DNA of 64,000 nucleotides from CAVRQM01 sp963822705 (GCA_963822705.1 CAWGIX010000004.1:248001-312000); one strand, 5' to 3'; positions 53,818 to 64,000 are shown, numbered from the stretch's first letter. Notes: generated by a model from the letters alone, not told the origin. A program made the numbers and translations.

Positions 53818-54705
53818 TTACTTAATGTTGCCGTTCAGCAGGCTCGGAAAGAACAGGAAGTTGCTGACCTTCCCGCCTCCGTACACGATATTTAAGACTT
53901 GGTGATAGTCTCGGGCATAGGCAATAGAGTTGCTGTTCGAGTCGGAAATGTTCGCCATTTTGGCGGTGCGGGGACCGATGTCGTCAGCGGCGTGCGACAG
54001 CTTGGCGCGCAGTTGTGACACCTTGTCCGCGGCTTGCCAGACTGCCGGCGGCTGGGTGATGAGATTGGCACGGATGGCACCGCCGTGATACGCTTCGACC
54101 GCCAAGATGCCGGCCGCCGCTGCCAGAACCTCGAGATTGCTCGTCAGATATCCGGCAGCCCCACTATAGGCGGAAACGCCGACGTCCTCGAAGACATAGG
54201 CGCCCAGCAGGAAGTTCGTCTCGTTCTCAAACGGGTCGAACGTTCCGGTCGGCCCGACGATACCGGCAGCGCGCGCCAGCGTGGTAAAGCTGTTCAGCAG
54301 ATTGATGTTGGGCTCGGCAACCGCATCATTGCCGAGAACGCTCCGCAGGAACAGCACGTGATCGTATTCGTCGGAGGCGATGTCCTCGGCGATCAGGCGG
54401 AGCGACATCGATTTGAACGGCACCATGGAACCGCCCCAGGCGACGCCATGGTCGCCGTGTCCGGTCGTGTCGCTTTTCGGGAGACCCTGGCCGGTGGTGG
54501 CGCGCAGGTAGAATTCCGCTTCGAGGTATTCCAGGTTCAGCGCGAAATTCAGGATGTCGGGGATGGTCGGGGCACTCTGCGCCTGCGCCGGCATCAGCTT
54601 GGCGCTGGCAGCCAGGGTGCCGAGCGCCGCGGCGCCGAGCCCAACGCCGCGCAGCAGTGAACGGCGATCAGGGCCGGTGAATGAGGTGGTTTGGTCCAAG
54701 GGCAT
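53818..54705 (-). CDS. Tat-exported ferritin-like domain protein
   Basis: 295 residues. Twin-arginine motif GPDRRSLLRGVGLG, hydrophobic stretch and AQAQS cleavage. The mature part is a four-helix bundle of the ferritin_2/DUF4439-like kind: NLEYLEAEFYLRATTG with paired Glu, AEDIASDEYDHVLFL (Glu, Asp, His) and AVEAYHGGAIRANL (Glu, His) would bind a di-metal centre. Periplasmic, function unknown; members are often tied to desiccation or oxidative stress. Confidence 0.83.
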   Translation of the reverse strand: MPLDQTTSFTGPDRRSLLRGVGLGAAALGTLAASAKLMPAQAQSAPTIPDILNFALNLEYLEAEFYLRATTGQGLPKSDTTGHGDHGVAWGGSMVPFKSMSLRLIAEDIASDEYDHVLFLRSVLGNDAVAEPNINLLNSFTTLARAAGIVGPTGTFDPFENETNFLLGAYVFEDVGVSAYSGAAGYLTSNLEVLAAAAGILAVEAYHGGAIRANLITQPPAVWQAADKVSQLRAKLSHAADDIGPRTAKMANISDSNSNSIAYARDYHQVLNIVYGGGKVSNFLFFPSLLNGNIK

Positions 54706-54898
54706 GGAGAACTCTCTATTGCTGTTGCAGCGCCTCCCAGCGCCGGCGATCGTGTGATCACAACCGCCCTACGGCGCCCCCAGGAGGTTGGATGCGCTTG
54801 CAGCCGCGAGGACCGATCAACAAATAATGAAGCGGGCCAGCCTTCACCAGTTAGTGAAAGCCAAAACCCGTTGGCGTTCGGCTACGAGTCCATCGCAA

Positions 54899-57800
54899 TC
54901 AGCCGGCCATCAGCACGGGCGCCCGCACTCTCGCGCGACTGCCTTCCGGCATCGGACCCGTGCCGCGGAATTTCCCCAGTAACTCCGTTTCGCGCTGTTT
55001 CGCATGCAGTAGGTGGCGTGCCCGAACATGACCGTACCCGCGCACCTGCTCCGGGATCGCGGCCAGTTGCACGGCAACCTCGTAATTTTGGTCGTCCGTG
55101 GCATCAAGCAGCTCGGCCGCCAAACGTTCGTAATCGCGGATCAGGCGGCGGTCCTGCCTGCGCTCGTTCGTGTAACCAAACACGTCAAACGGCGTGCCGC
55201 GCACCCGCCGCATGCGCGCCAGCATCTTGAATGCCGAAAGCATCCAGGACCCATACGCCCGTTTGCGCGGTTCCCCGGTGATGCGATTCCGCCGCGCCCA
55301 CAACGGCGGCGCCAGATGAAACACCAGTTTTGTCTCGCCCTCGAACGTCGTTGCGACGCGGTCCAAGAATCCAGTCTCGGTAAACAGGCGGGCAACCTCG
55401 TATTCGTCCTTGTACGCGAGCAGCTTGTAGTAGTAGCGCGCGACGGCTTGGCTCAACCCGTCGCGTCCCGGGAACCGGGCGTTCTCGAAATCGCGCACAC
55501 GCTGAACCAACCTCGAGTACCGGGCGGCGTATCCGGCATTTTGATATGCGCTCAGATCCGCGACTCTGCGCTCGATCACCTCGTCCAGGGTGGAGGACAA
55601 GCGCTCGGACTCGGAACTGTGCGCCCGCGGGCGCACCAGCGCCTCCACCGCATCCAGATCCACCGCCGTCCGCCGGCCCCAGACAAAACTGGCGGTGTTC
55701 ATCTCGGTCGCCACCCCATTCATCTCGATAGCTTTGAGGATCGACTCCGCCCGCAGCGGGACCAGCCCTTTCTGGTAGGCATAGCCCACCAGAAACAGGT
55801 TGGTGGCTATGGAATCGCCCAGCAGCGCCGTGGCCAATCTGGTGGCCGGCACCATGGCGAGATGATCCGCGCCGACCGCGTCCGCGATCTGCTGCTCCAA
55901 TGCCGGCACCGGGAACTGCGGATCGGGCACGTGCGCCACGTCGCCCGTCCTCGCCTGCGCGGCAAAGCTGCGCACGAAATCGCTGGTGACGGCAAAATCG
56001 CTGTTTACCACGGCTTCAGTGATGCCCGGCCGCAGTTTCGACAATGACTCGGTATCGGCGGCCACGATGATGTCGCAGCCGAGCAGCAACTTTGCCTCGC
56101 CGGCAGGAATTCGGGCGACAAAAAGCTGGTCGTGACGCGCGGCGATGCGGATGTGCGACCAGACCGGCCCGCCCTTTTGCGCCAGTCCCGCCATGTCCAG
56201 CGTCGAAACGCCTTTGCCCTCCAGTGCCGCAGCCGTGCCTAGCAGCGCCCCGATCGTCACGATGCCGGTACCGCCCACGCCGGTGACCAAGATGTCATAC
56301 GGTTCGGAAACGTCCGGGACCGTCGGTTCCGGTAGTGGCGCGAACTCCGCACTCACCGCCTCGCCGTGCCGCAGCTTGCCGCCTTCGACGGTCACGAAAC
56401 TCGGGCAGAAACCCTCGGTGCAGGAAAAGTCCTTGTTGCAGCTCGACTGGTCGATGCGGCGTTTGCGGCCGAATTCGGTTTCGACCGGGGCCACGGACAG
56501 ACAGTTCGATTTGTCGCTGCAATCCCCGCAGCCCTCACAGACCCGGCCGTTGATCACCACCCGCCGCGCCGGGTCCGGAAAAGTTCCGCGCTTACGGCGG
56601 CGCCGCTTTTCCGCCGCACAGGTCTGGTCGTAGACCAGCACCGTGACTCCGGAAATCTGCCGCAGCTCGCGCTGGACCGCATCCAAGTCGCGGCGGTGCC
56701 GAACCGGGATGCCGCGCGGGAGCCGCATCGCTCCGCGGTACTTTTGCGGCTCATCGGTCACCACGACGATGCGCTCCACCCCCTCAGCCGCCACTTGTCG
56801 CACCAAATTCGGCACCGTGAGCGAGCCTTCCACGGGCTGGCCGCCGGTCATCGCCACAGCGTCGTTGAACAGGATCTTGTAGGTGATCGGCACCTTGGCC
56901 GCGACCGCCTGCCGGATAGCCAGAATCCCGGAGTGGGAATAGGTACCGTCGCCGAGATTGGCAAAAACGTGCGGCGTGTCCGTGAACGGCGCCTGCCCCA
57001 CCCAGGCGACGCCTTCGCCGCCCATCTGGCTGAAAGTCTGCGTGGAGGCGGGGCTCAGCCACACGGCCATGTAATGGCAGCCGATTCCAGCCAGCGCGCG
57101 GCTGCCGTCCGGCACTTTGGTCGACGTGTTGTGCGGACAGCCCGAGCAGTAGTGCGGCACGCGGGCGATATCGGTACGGCGCGTGGCCAGCGCGCGCTCC
57201 TGAAAGTCCAAAAATTCCAGCCGGTCGCGGATGCGCTCGCTGGTGTAGAATCGTCCGATCCGCCCGGCGATGACCCGCGCGATCATCGCCGGCCCCAGTT
57301 CGCCCGTGGGCGGCAGCAGCCAACGTCCGATCGGCAGGTCCCATTCGCCCTTTTCGTCGTATTTGCCGATCACCCGCGGGCGCACGTCCTCGCGCCAATT
57401 GTACAGCTCTTCCTTCAGCTGGTACTCGATGACTTGGCGCTTTTCCTCGACCACCAAAATCTCTTCGAGCCCCTCGGCAAAATGCCTGATCCCGACCGGA
57501 TCGATCGGCCAGGTCATGCCGACCTTATACAGTCGCAGGCCGATATCGGCCGCGTGTGCCGCGTCGATGCCCAGCATATCGAGCGCCTGGCGCACATCCA
57601 GATACGATTTTCCGCTGGTCACGATACCGAAGCGCGGATTCGGGACTGTCGATCACGACGCGGTTGATGTTGTTGCGTCGCGCATAGGCGACCGCAGCGT
57701 AGACCTTGAACCGCTGCAGCCGCATTTCCTGCTGCAGCGGCGTGTCTGGCCAGCGAATGCCCAATCCGTCTTGCGGCATCACGAAATCGCTCGGCACGAG

Positions 57801-58511
57801 CGTTTCGATGCGCAACGGGTCGACCGCCACGGCGGCCGAGGTCTCGACCACGTCGGAGACGGTCCGCAGCGCCACCCAGCAGCCGGAGAACCGCGACATC
57901 GCCCAGCCATGGATGCCAAGATCCAGCACTTCCTGCACGCCCGCCGGGCTCAGCACCGGGATCATCGCGGCGGCAAAAACGTGATCGCTCTGGTGCGGCA
58001 GCGAGGATGATTTGGCGCCATGGTCGTCGCCCACCACCACCAGCACGCCGCCAAGGCGCGAGGTGCCGGCGGCATTGGCGTGCTTGAACACGTCGATGCT
58101 GCGGTCTGCTCCTGGCCCCTTGCCGTACCACATCCCGAATACGCCGTCGTATTTGGCGCCGGGGAACAGGTTGACTTGCTGCGTGCCCCAAACAGCGGTC
58201 GCCGCCAGATCCTCGTTGATGCCCGGCTCGAAGCGGATGTTGCTGGCCGTCAGCCGTTTTTTGGCGTGCCACAGCGCCTGATCTAGGCCGCCCAGTGGAG
58301 AGCCGCGGTAGCCCGAAACAAACCCGGCGGTGTTCAACCCTGCCGCGCGGTCGCGGCGCGCCTGCAGCTCCAGCAATTGCACCAGTGCTTGAATACCCGA
58401 GAAATACGCGAGGTCCGAAGCTGGCTCCCCGGCGCTGGACGCCACCGTGGCGTGGGCCGGAGCTGCGCTGCTCGGTCCATCGGAAAGAGGTGATGGGGTG
58501 TCTGGCATCAA
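54899..58511 (-). pseudogene. indolepyruvate:ferredoxin oxidoreductase, fused IorA-IorB type (one frameshift)
   Basis: About 1200 residues if joined. The N-terminal pyrimidine-binding part (VSGYRGSPLGGLDQALW, GMWYGKGPGADRS) is in one frame. Near 57640 an extra C shifts it; the remainder begins PNPRFGIVTSGKSYLDVRQA. Visible parts are the TPP region (GIGCHYMAVWL, GDGTYSHSGILAI), a ferredoxin-like VCEGCGDCSDKSNC, and a gamma-type domain with TGVGGTGIVTIGALLG. It oxidises aryl pyruvates to acyl-CoA with ferredoxin. Starts MMPDTPSP at 58511. Confidence 0.87.
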
Positions 58512-58782
58512 TGCTTCCCGGCGACGTGCCCCCCTGCGCCTGATTATGTAGCCGTCGCCGACCTGCGTTCAAGCTGACGGAGTTGCAGAAGCTTCAAGCA
58601 TGGACGCGGGATTACGACCTCTCTAGCAGCAAAAGCCGGCATGAAGGGGCCCTGATACCCGCACAGCCGCTCGGGCCGTGAGCCACCTCACCTTGATGGG
58701 TCGAAATCGTAATCGCTGCTCTGTTATAGCGTAGATGTTCATTTCGAATCGAGCTTCAGGTTCCTATGTCGGCACCAGTCGC

Positions 58783-59620
58783 TAGACCAAAGTTGCCCGG
58801 GGTAGAATCGCGTTTTTGGGTCTCCGGCACGCTTGGTCGGTGTGATTTATCGGTGTCCGGCAATGACCGGAGGCGGTGATGGGCAGGCGTCGTGGACAAG
58901 CCTATCCGCAGGACTTGCGGGATCGCGTTCTGGCGGCGGTCGGCGAACCGATCCGTTCCGTGGCGGCCCGGCTGCACGTGAGCCCGTCCTATGTGTCCAA
59001 GGTTCAGTCTAGGCTGCCTAGGCTGCGCTTGACGGGCAAGGTGGCCGCGGGGCCGCAGCGCAACCACACCCGGCCCCGGCTGGAGCCATTCTACGATGCG
59101 CTGCGCGCGTGTTGCCGAGCAGGCCGACGCGACCTGGCCGAGCTGCGCGCCTGGCTGCTGCGCGAGCGCGGCGTCTCGGTCAGCCATGCGGTGATGTGGG
59201 AGACGTTGATCCGGCTTTGGGCTGACGCTGAAAAAAGCGCCTCCGCGCGGCCGAGCAGGACCGCCCCGATATCGCCGAGGCGCGCGATGCCTGGACCGCG
59301 TTGCAGCCCAAGCTCGGCGCGCGCAGGCTGATCTTTCTCGACGAGACTTGGGCGACCACGACTATGGCGCGCACGCTGGGCCGGGCGCCACACCACGACC
59401 TTCCTCTGCGGCCTGCGGCACGACGGCCTGGTGATGCCGTTGGTGCTCGACGAGGCGATCAATGGCACGGCCTTTCTCGCCTACATCGAACAGATGTTGT
59501 GCCCGACCTTGCGGCCGGGGCGACATCGTGATTTGCGACAACCTCCACCAACCATAAGACTAGAGGTGTCCGCGAGGCGATCGAGGCGTGCGGCGCGTCG
59601 CTGCTCTATCTGCCCGGCAG
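58783..59620 (+). mobile_element. IS630-family element, 3'-truncated (copy 3)
   Basis: Left end reads TAGACCAAAGTTGCCC after a TA, matching copy 2. The transposase frame degrades and the sequence breaks off after CTGCTCTATCTGCCCG near 59616, before the DE-containing tail and right end. So this copy has lost its 3' part. Confidence 0.7.
58879..59620 (+). pseudogene. IS630 transposase, frameshifted and truncated
   Basis: Starts MGRRRGQAYPQDLRDRVL with a helix-turn-helix (HVSPSYVSKVQSRLPRL), and ELRAWLLRERGVSVSHAVM. After about 59225 frames alternate: LGARRLIFLDETWATT (first Asp) in one and VLDEAINGTAFLAYIEQM in another. The last catalytic motif is absent. Inactive. Confidence 0.75.
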
Positions 59621-60024
59621 ATCTGAGCGATGCGCCAGATCGGAGGGATGCGGCCGGGCCGGGCGGGCGGGCGGGGCGGGGCGGTTCCAAAGTGCCAGCC
59701 GCGAGCCGTTTGGTCAGCAGGGCGAAGAAAAACGATCCGCCGAGGCCAAGTCGATGCGGGTCCCCAAGCCCGCCGCCCGCGAAGGCCGAGTCAGTCCGGC
59801 TATCTCCACTGAAAGCCCGGCAATCGCTTCGGATCGTACCTCTGATTAAGTCAACCGCGGCGCGAGCGTATGCCGTGAGATCTCGCTTTGAAGCGCGTGA
59901 GTGGTATATCTACTAACAGCACTTCCTTCCCCCTGGAGTGAGGGACATTAAGCTGAAAAAGGATTGACGCACAACCTTCGGGTGTTATATATGCACAACC
60001 ATTGGTGGCAATTGGAATAGAACC
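59621..60024. other. gap before ctrA; remnants and promoter
   Basis: About 400 bases from the broken IS630 copy to the ctrA start. 59621-59840 is GC-rich with a Gly/Arg-like G-run and no credible gene. 59840-60024 turns AT-rich and contains the putative ctrA promoter and TTAA words. Confidence 0.5.
59964..59991 (+). promoter_or_regulatory. putative sigma70 promoter of ctrA
   Basis: TTGACG (59964-59969), 16-base spacer, TATATA (59986-59991), 33 bases before the ATG. It stands out against the GC-rich surroundings. A TTAA lies 15 bases upstream of the -35 (59948) but no second TTAA at the 7-base spacing of a CtrA box. Confidence 0.5.
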
Positions 60025-60774
60025 ATGCGCGTGCTCCTGGTCGAAGATGATCTTACCTCGGCTCGAGGCCTCACTCTGCTGTTAAAATCTGGAGGCGCGG
60101 TTGTAGACGTCGCTGACACTGGAGAGGAAGGCCTTGAGCTTGCGCGCCACTATGATTACGACGTAATGTTGTTAGACCTGATGCTCCCAGACGTGGAGGG
60201 CTATGAGGTAGTCCGGCGAATGCGTTCGGCCAAGATTGATGTGCCGGTGGTGATTTTGTCCGGTTTGTCGCGTCCCCAGGCCAAAGTAAAAGGCTTTAGC
60301 GTTGGTGCTGATGATTATTTAACAAAGCCATTTGACCGCGCCGAACTGATCGCACGGATCCAAGCCGTAATTCGCAGGAGCAAAGGCTTTTCTCAGCCAG
60401 TGCTGCGGGTCGGTCCGCTGCAGCTGAATCTTGACAGCCGGGAGGTGCTGGCCGGCGGTATGCCGATACATCTGACCGGCAAGGAATATGCAATTTTGGA
60501 GCTTTTGGTGTTGCGAAAAGGAATGGTCCTGACGAAAGAGATGTTTCTCAATCATCTCTACGGCGGAATGGATGAACCGGAGATGAAAATTATCGACGTA
60601 TTCATTTGCAAGCTGCGAAAAAAGCTAACCGCAGCGGGAGTAGACCACATTATCGGCACGGTGTGGGGCCGCGGCTATATGGTTCGTGAACCGTCATTGG
60701 CCTCTGAGCCGGCTAACCGCGTATTCTATCAGGAACAGAATCAGGAACATAAAGTCTTAAACACTGCGGCCTGA
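60025..60774 (+). CDS. ctrA: CtrA-type cell-cycle response regulator
   Basis: 249 residues. Receiver with acidic pair in LLVEDD, phospho-acceptor Asp in MLLDLMLPD and Lys in DDYLTKPFD. The DNA-binding half is nearly identical in pattern to Caulobacter CtrA: HLTGKEYAILELLVLRKG, LTKEMFLNHLYGGMDEPE and KIIDVFICKLRKKL. It ends in Ala-Ala, as in the ClpXP-degraded Caulobacter protein. The receiver is more divergent, and the C-terminal extension is some 20 residues longer. Codon use is less GC-rich than the neighbours. It is isolated between IS remnants. Confidence 0.88.
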   Translation: MRVLLVEDDLTSARGLTLLLKSGGAVVDVADTGEEGLELARHYDYDVMLLDLMLPDVEGYEVVRRMRSAKIDVPVVILSGLSRPQAKVKGFSVGADDYLTKPFDRAELIARIQAVIRRSKGFSQPVLRVGPLQLNLDSREVLAGGMPIHLTGKEYAILELLVLRKGMVLTKEMFLNHLYGGMDEPEMKIIDVFICKLRKKLTAAGVDHIIGTVWGRGYMVREPSLASEPANRVFYQEQNQEHKVLNTAA

Positions 60775-60814
60775 AACCAAACGCGATGGTTCTGATTTTT
60801 ACAGAGACGAATAT

Positions 60815-61930
60815 TGCCTGACAGTCACCGCTCCCGGCTGTGGGATCAGGCGGCGGTCTTCAGGTCGGTCTTTTCCTCCTTGCTGGCAGGTTTCGGGATG
60901 CCGTCGCGGAACGCCTTCGCGGGCGTCCTGCCGTTCATGCCGCGTCCTTGGTGTGGGCGCTTCGTGTTGTAGCCGACCAGGTAGGTATCGAGCACGGCCT
61001 GCATCTCCTCGATCGTCTCGAACCAGGTCTTGCGGCCTTCGACACGGAAATGCTCATCGAGCAGCGTGCGGTGCAGACGCTCGACGATGCCGTTGGATTG
61101 CGGCCGGCTGATGCGGGTGCGCTTGTGCTCGATGCTTTCGAGCTGCAGGAACAGCTCGTAGGGATGCTGGTCTTCGCGGCCGCATAACTCGCGGCCGTTG
61201 TCGCTCAGCATCGCTTGGACCTTGCCGCCGTGCTGCTCAAAGCTTGGCAGCACGTCATTGTTGAGCAGCTGCACGGCGATGACCGGCAGCTTGTTGGGGT
61301 AGAGCCGTGCCCACGCGTAGCGGCTGGCGCAGTCGATCGCGGTTTGGAGGTGGACCTTGCCGGCGCCTTTCAGCACGCCGACAAAGAAGGTGTCGACCGC
61401 GACCAGCGCGCCGGTATGCGGTGCCTCGATGTGCCGCTCGCGGAATTCCGGACTGAAGCGTTCCAGCAGCCGGACCTGTTCGTCGGTCAGGCTGATCTGC
61501 CGCTCGGCGGTGGCGCGTCCAGGCGCAGCAGGCGGTCGTGCTTGGTTAGCAGCCCGTGTCGCTGCCAGACGCCGCGCACGCCGCCGGAGGAGACCTGGAT
61601 GCCGTGCAGCACGAGTTCCTGCGCCACCCGCATCGGGCCGTGGCAAGGATGCGCCAGGGCATGGTCCAGGATCGCCTGCTCGACGGCCCTGGGAACGCGG
61701 TTCGGGTGCGGATTGCGCGGGCCGGGCAGCCGGTCGATCAGGCCGTCGGCGCCATAGGTCTGGAAATTGCGGCGGATCTCGTAGAACTGCTGGCGGCTGC
61801 AGCCGATCATCTTGCATGGCTTGGACACGTTGTCGAGGTCGGACGCCAGCAGGCTGAGCTTGCGCCGTGCTATCTTCTGTTGCGTGGTAATGTGGCTCTC
61901 CGGAGAGGGTTGATGTTGCTCGCAACACCA
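60815..61930 (-). mobile_element. IS481-family element
   Basis: About 1.1 kb. One transposase gene on the minus strand; the upstream end probably lies in TGTTGCGAGCAACATCAACC (minus strand, near 61926). I could not match it convincingly to a left terminal repeat, so the edges are approximate. Confidence 0.55.
60846..61891 (-). pseudogene. IS481-family transposase (frameshift)
   Basis: Helix-turn-helix half in one frame (QQKIARRKLSLL, GADGLIDRLPGP, HGPMRVAQELVL) passes near 61510 into the rve catalytic half in another: GALVAVDTFFVG (Asp), LSDNGREL (Asp) and PQSNGIVERLHRTLLDEHF (Glu). YNTKRPHQGRGMNGRTP is the family tail. No ATG is obvious at the start (ATT where relatives have ATG). Inactive unless the sequence is wrong. 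Confidence 0.75.
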
Positions 61931-62072
61931 CCCTAACCCCCGCCAGAAGCGGCATGGCCACACCAGACCTGCCGCCGATTCACCGCAGGCACGCGCAGAG
62001 CACGCCGGCGGAGGTGAACCGCGCCGGGTTTGTGGAAGGCCATTTGGTTTGAGTCAGGCGACCATAGGCAGC

Positions 62073-62530
62073 TTATTCATGTTCATAGTAGCGAGCTTCG
62101 GCTTCGGTTGGGGGAATGTTGCCGATCGGCTCGAGCGGTCGCCGATGATTGAGCCAGTCCACCCATTCGAGCGTGGCGAACTCCACAGCCTCGGCGTCGC
62201 GCCAGGTCCGCGCCGATGGATCAGCTCAGCCTTGAACAGCCCATTGATGGTTTCGGCCAGCGCGTTGTCGTAGCTGTCTCCGATGCTGCCGACGGAGGGC
62301 CCGAGCCCGGCCGCGGCCAGGCGCTCGGTGTAGCGGATGGACACATATTGCGCCCGCGATCGCTGTGATGCACGAGGCCGCCGTGCCGGGCTGGCCGACG
62401 CGCGTGGAGCGCCTGCTCCAGGGCGTCGAGCACAAAATCGGCCCGCGCCGAACGGGACGCGTGCCGCCCACCGCCGCGTGAACCTCTCCGGCCAACCTGA
62501 TCGCATCAAATCCCAAACACGCTTCCATTG
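62073..62530 (-). pseudogene. IS3-family transposase OrfB remnant
   Basis: C-terminal integrase fragment read in several frames: FVLDALEQALHARRP, GGLVHHSDRG (second Asp), QYVSIRYTERLAAAG, GDSYDNALAETINGLFKAEL (Glu) and the tail IGNIPPTEAEARYYEHE ending at 62073. The 5' two thirds and OrfA are missing. Confidence 0.7.
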
Positions 62531-62718
62531 GTGGCCGGTGACAAAGCCGGGCTAATCACCCGGAAAGCGTATGATGTCAATTTTTTCGTTGAACTCAATT
62601 TCTGTTAAACCGCCGCGTTGAAGTCGCGGATTCGCGCTTCCTCGTGCCAGCCCGACAAGAGATCGTGGCTCCCCTCTCCCATAAGCGGGACAGGGAGGAG
62701 AAGCAGATCGGCTCCGCG

Positions 62719-64000
62719 TCACCGAAAATCCCGAGTCGGCACCTTGATCTCCTCGCGCGGCATTGGCGCCGGAAAAATATCGCAGGCGGGTCGCAGTTTT
62801 TCGCGCGGGTCGGGCGCGCCGCCGTGCTTCGCTTCATCGCCGCGCCCGGAGGCCAGCAGGAAATCTTCGTCCCGAGCCCCCACACTGCGCAGCAGCGCCG
62901 ACAAGTCGGTCAGGCGTTCGGCCACGATATGCACCACCAAACCCTCGCGCTGCAGCCGGCCACGGCAGGCGATCATGCCGGCGGACAACACCAACCACCG
63001 CTGCCGTTCGAACAGTTTTGGCCAGACGACCAAATTGCTGATGCCGGTCTCGTCCTCGATCGTCATGAACAGCACGCCCTTGGCGGAGCCCGGCCGTTGC
63101 CGCACCAGCACGATACCTGCCACGTCGACGCGCTGCCCGTCGCGCACCCCCGCCAAACCGGCGCAGCTCACGATGCGCTGCCGCGTCAGATCATCGCGCA
63201 GGAACGAAACCGGGTGGCGGCGGAGAGTCAGACCGACGCTGCGATAGTCTTCCACCACCTCACGCCCGAGCGTCATGGACGGCAGCGCCATCGCGGGCTC
63301 ATCCACCTCCGCTCGCCGCACTTCTGCGCGCGTATCGGCCGCAGCGAACAGCGGCAAGGGCGTGTCGGACAGCGCGCCGACGGCCCACACCGCCGCGCGC
63401 CGATCCAGCTCCAGCGACGCAAACCCTTCCGCCTCAGCAATGCGCTCCAGCGCCGCCGTTTTGGCTCCGGCGCGGCGCAACACATCCTCCACCGAGGCGA
63501 ACGGTGCCGGTCCGCGCGCGGCAATGATGGCGGCGCCATCGGCGTTGGCCAAGCCCTTGCACATTCGGAGGCCTAGCCGCACGGCAAACACACCGTCACG
63601 CCCCGGTTCCAGCGTCGCATCCCAACGGCTCGCATTAATGCAGACCGGCCGTACCTCGACGCCATGCTCGCGTGCGTCGCGCACGATCTGCGCGGGGGCA
63701 TAGAAGCCCATCGGCTGGGCGTTGAGCAGAGCGGCACAGAACACGTCGGGGTGGCGACATTTCAGCCAGGACGATGCATACGCAAGGAGCGCAAAGCTCG
63801 CAGCGTGACTTTCGGGGAAACCGTAGCTGCCGAACCCTTCGATCTGGGTAAACAGTTTTTCGGCAAAAGCCTGTTCGTAGCCACGCTTGCGCATGCCTGC
63901 GATCAGCTTTTCCCGGAAATGGCTGACGCCGCCGGTCTGCTTGAACGTCGCCATGGAGCGACGCAACTGATCCGCCTCGGTGGGCGAGAAACCGGCGCAG
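62719..64000 (-). CDS. dnaE2: error-prone DNA polymerase DnaE2/ImuC (5' end off the window)
   Basis: C-terminal 426 residues of a PolC/DnaE-type polymerase; the frame is open to the right edge. GFGSYGFPESHAASFALLAY and LKCRHPDVFCAALLNAQPM are the DnaE2 helix-hairpin region, and GLVVWPKLF-like SNLVVWPKLFERQR is the OB domain. The end, KVPTRDFR, is the typical DnaE2 tail. It does SOS mutagenic lesion bypass with ImuA/ImuB, which would lie beyond the edge. Confidence 0.9.
   Translation of the reverse strand, partial: CAGFSPTEADQLRRSMATFKQTGGVSHFREKLIAGMRKRGYEQAFAEKLFTQIEGFGSYGFPESHAASFALLAYASSWLKCRHPDVFCAALLNAQPMGFYAPAQIVRDAREHGVEVRPVCINASRWDATLEPGRDGVFAVRLGLRMCKGLANADGAAIIAARGPAPFASVEDVLRRAGAKTAALERIAEAEGFASLELDRRAAVWAVGALSDTPLPLFAAADTRAEVRRAEVDEPAMALPSMTLGREVVEDYRSVGLTLRRHPVSFLRDDLTRQRIVSCAGLAGVRDGQRVDVAGIVLVRQRPGSAKGVLFMTIEDETGISNLVVWPKLFERQRWLVLSAGMIACRGRLQREGLVVHIVAERLTDLSALLRSVGARDEDFLLASGRGDEAKHGGAPDPREKLRPACDIFPAPMPREEIKVPTRDFR

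Noticed and set aside
60776..60805. Terminator after ctrA (AACCA...TGGTT followed by T-rich sequence)
   Set aside because: Five-base stem only; too weak to list.
62668..62702. Third copy of the inverted repeat element
   Set aside because: Only a partial CCCTCTCCCATAAGCGGGAC-like match; arms are incomplete.
1..64000. tRNA, rRNA genes and CRISPR arrays
   Set aside because: No cloverleaf-like conserved T-loop sequence, rRNA segment or regularly spaced direct repeat was found by eye.

Overview
The window looks like high-GC alphaproteobacterial chromosome. It carries a CtrA-type cell-cycle regulator with an Ala-Ala C-terminus, the nagZ-M50-scpA-scpB-tatB-tatC-serS string, a tpiA-secG-pyrG-kdsA string, ppiD-trpE, an ECF sigma/NrsF pair and a DnaE2-type polymerase. 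An Acetobacteraceae-like or other Rhodospirillales-like host is my best guess; no rRNA or other marker is present to settle it. I found no rRNA, tRNA or CRISPR array.

Layout. 1-7.4 kb: an M10 (serralysin-like) protease cut by the left edge, a winged-helix regulator with a dead receiver domain, and a complete galactofuranose-type sugar ABC importer. 7.4-9.4 kb: a small secreted protein, then an IS630 element sitting between two gene stubs. 9.6-15.6 kb: a seven-gene, nearly gap-free leftward operon (ModA-like binding protein, cytochrome b, molybdopterin oxidoreductase, DUF2064 transferase, GT-C mannosyltransferase-like protein, radical SAM enzyme, GT2), divergent from an ECF sigma/NrsF pair that leads to a glycogen synthase. 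18.3-21.1 kb: frameshifted quinone reductase and aldo/keto reductase genes and a DUF4336 protein. 21.2-26.3 kb: a leftward operon of two tandem aminotransferases, a double GNAT acetyltransferase, a racemase-like protein without its cysteines and a DapA-like aldolase. 26.4-30 kb: TrmO, an unknown 543-residue membrane protein and a broken HEPN/Toprim-type gene.

30.2-38.9 kb is central carbon metabolism: aldolase, FGGY kinase, sugar-binding protein, transketolase, glucose-6-phosphate dehydrogenase, gluconokinase and a hydrolase. 38.9-44.6 kb holds nagZ, an M50 peptidase, scpAB, tatBC and serS. 44.7-46.2 kb has a decayed aquaporin and an internally deleted IS630 copy abutting kdsA. 46.2-58.5 kb runs kdsA, pyrG, secG, tpiA, ppiD, trpE, a lipoprotein, a Tat-exported ferritin-like protein and a fused indolepyruvate:ferredoxin oxidoreductase. 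58.8-62.5 kb is an insertion-sequence graveyard (IS630, IS481, IS3) with ctrA in the middle. The right edge cuts a dnaE2-like gene.

Many genes here, including housekeeping ones (scpA, tatB, nagZ), contain one-base frameshifts, mostly apparent insertions. That pattern fits residual sequencing indels at least as well as real gene decay, so each 'pseudogene' call below should be read with that in mind.
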